The notes beneath the pieces were generated by a model, which was not told where the DNA came from, did no database searches, and worked only from the letters and a program-made list of their open reading frames with translations. 7,159 nt of DNA from DATLED01 sp046597375 (GTDB taxonomy: Bacteria > Actinomycetota > Acidimicrobiia > Acidimicrobiales > CADCTF01), in NCBI GenBank assembly GCA_046597375.1, contig JBKJKM010000266.1:1-7159 (forward strand). Direction: 5' to 3'. Positions 6,128 to 7,159 of this stretch are shown piece by piece (position 1 is the stretch's first letter; every line of letters starts with the position of its first letter). The position numbers and the translations under genes are program-made.

Positions 6128-7158
6128 CAGGTGTTCTCAACTCCCAGATGCTTTCGCGGTGACTCGGTGGGAAGGGCGGCGAGGGCCTCGACGGCGGCTC
6201 GTGCGTCGTCGCTCAGGGCCGTCGGAACGGCGATCTCGACGGTGACCAGCAGGTCGCCGAACCCGCCGGTGATGGGCGCGCCACGACCCCGGACACGGAA
6301 GGTCTTGCCCGACGGCGTGCCCGGCGGAATCCTCAACGTCACCGGAGCATCGAGGGTTGGCACGGTGACGGTCGCGCCGAGGGCGGCTTCCGGAAACGTG
6401 ATGGGGACGTTGAGGGTGAGGTCCTTGCCCTTGCGACCGAACAACGGATGGCCTCCCACTCGGACGGTGACGAAGAGGTCACCCGTTGGTCCGCCGTTGG
6501 CGCCGACGGCGCCCCGGCCCTTCAGACGGATGCGCTGGTCGTGTTGCACGCCCGGCGGAATCCGGACCTTGACCTTCCGGGGTCGGTGAACGACGCCCGA
6601 CCCACGACAGTCCTTGCACGGCGTCTCGACCCGCATGCCCGTGCCCTTGCAGTCGCGGCACGGTTGACTGAACGAGAACAGGCCCTGGTTCTCGTCCTTG
6701 ACGCCCCGACCGCCACAGCTCGAACAGATGACCGGGGAGGTGCCGGGCGCGGCCCCGGTGCCGCCACAATTCGTGCAGGCGGCGTCACTGGTGACGTTGA
6801 CCGTGGTCTCCACCCCGTTGACGGCGTCGTCGAAGGCGAGGTGGAGCTCGGTCTCGAGGTCATCGCCGCGACGCGGTCCGGTCGCTCGGCCACTGGGACG
6901 TGTCCGCCCGGAGCCGCTGCCGCTCCGACCGAACATGCCGCCGAGGAGGTCCCCGAGGTCGTCGACGCGGAATCCACCCGGAAAGCCGCTGGCTCCGCCG
7001 CCGCCGAAGGGATTGCCGCCTCCACCGCCGAACCCGCCTCCGGGCCCGAGCCGGCGCACCTCGTCGTACTCCTTGCGCTTGGTCTCGTCGCCCAACACGT
7101 CGTAGGCGGCCGAGACCTCTTTGAACTTCTCCTCGTCGCCGCCCGAGTCGGGATGCAG
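6127..7158 (-). CDS. dnaJ: DnaJ co-chaperone (type I Hsp40), N-terminus missing
   Basis: 343 residues of the zinc-binding co-chaperone that loads unfolded substrate on DnaK and stimulates its ATPase. The right edge cuts the J domain; what remains starts with LHPD, so the catalytic HPD triad and helices III-IV (to YDEVRR, 31-36 of the visible part) are present and about 30-40 residues are missing. A Gly/Phe-rich linker (38-83) contains a VDDLGDLLGGMFG segment. Four CxxCxGxG zinc motifs follow at 128-135, 145-152, 167-174 and 181-188, all intact, defining a type I protein. Two beta-sandwich substrate domains (about 190-315) include PPGVQHDQRIRLKGRG and PPGTPSGKTFRVRGRG. The short tail SPRKHLGVENT runs directly into hspR. 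An internal GTG at 7098 is not the start, because clear J-domain sequence continues upstream of it. Confidence 0.97.
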   Translation of the reverse strand: MHPDSGGDEEKFKEVSAAYDVLGDETKRKEYDEVRRLGPGGGFGGGGGNPFGGGGASGFPGGFRVDDLGDLLGGMFGRSGSGSGRTRPSGRATGPRRGDDLETELHLAFDDAVNGVETTVNVTSDAACTNCGGTGAAPGTSPVICSSCGGRGVKDENQGLFSFSQPCRDCKGTGMRVETPCKDCRGSGVVHRPRKVKVRIPPGVQHDQRIRLKGRGAVGANGGPTGDLFVTVRVGGHPLFGRKGKDLTLNVPITFPEAALGATVTVPTLDAPVTLRIPPGTPSGKTFRVRGRGAPITGGFGDLLVTVEIAVPTALSDDARAAVEALAALPTESPRKHLGVENT

Positions 7159-7159
7159 G

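Noticed and set aside
7096..7098. GTG start for dnaJ
   Set aside because: The frame continues upstream with HPD and J-domain helix III residues, so the true start lies outside the window.

Overview
The window reads as chromosomal DNA from a high-G+C actinobacterium. The evidence is strong GC bias at third codon positions, a dnaJ-hspR pair with HspR rather than HrcA as the heat-shock regulator gene, a clpB gene near it, and two secreted proteins ending in actinobacterial-type sortase signals (LPRTG and LGRTG). A lineage such as Acidimicrobiia would fit, but that is an inference; no rRNA or other marker is present to settle it.

Layout from left to right. (1) Positions 1-1242, minus: the N-terminal half of the ClpB disaggregase, running off the left edge. 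(2) 1243-1394: the clpB upstream region with a dyad, and hairpins behind the next gene. (3) 1395-2426, minus: a secreted, cysteine-rich, Gly/Asn/Asp/Pro-rich protein with a variant sorting signal. (4) 2427-2598: a divergent intergenic region with a nested inverted repeat. (5) 2599-3291, plus: a GNAT-family acetyltransferase. (6) 3269-3316: a very strong GC hairpin between convergent genes. (7) 3341-5560, minus: a 739-residue cell-wall-anchored protein with four prealbumin-type repeats and one DUF11-type domain. (8) 5561-5740: its leader. (9) 5741-6127, minus: HspR. (10) 6127-7158, minus: DnaJ missing its first residues, overlapping hspR by one base.

DnaJ is the Hsp40 co-chaperone that delivers substrate to DnaK, ClpB works with DnaK/DnaJ to dissolve aggregates, and HspR in actinobacteria represses the dnaK operon and often clpB. 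Here the DnaJ-HspR block and clpB, all on the minus strand, are separated by about 4.5 kb carrying two surface-protein genes and one acetyltransferase. No mobile-element gene, tRNA, rRNA or CRISPR array was seen. No coherent new defence or biosynthetic system is visible. The most interesting material is the pair of surface proteins, their unexplained upstream structures, and the dyad in front of clpB.
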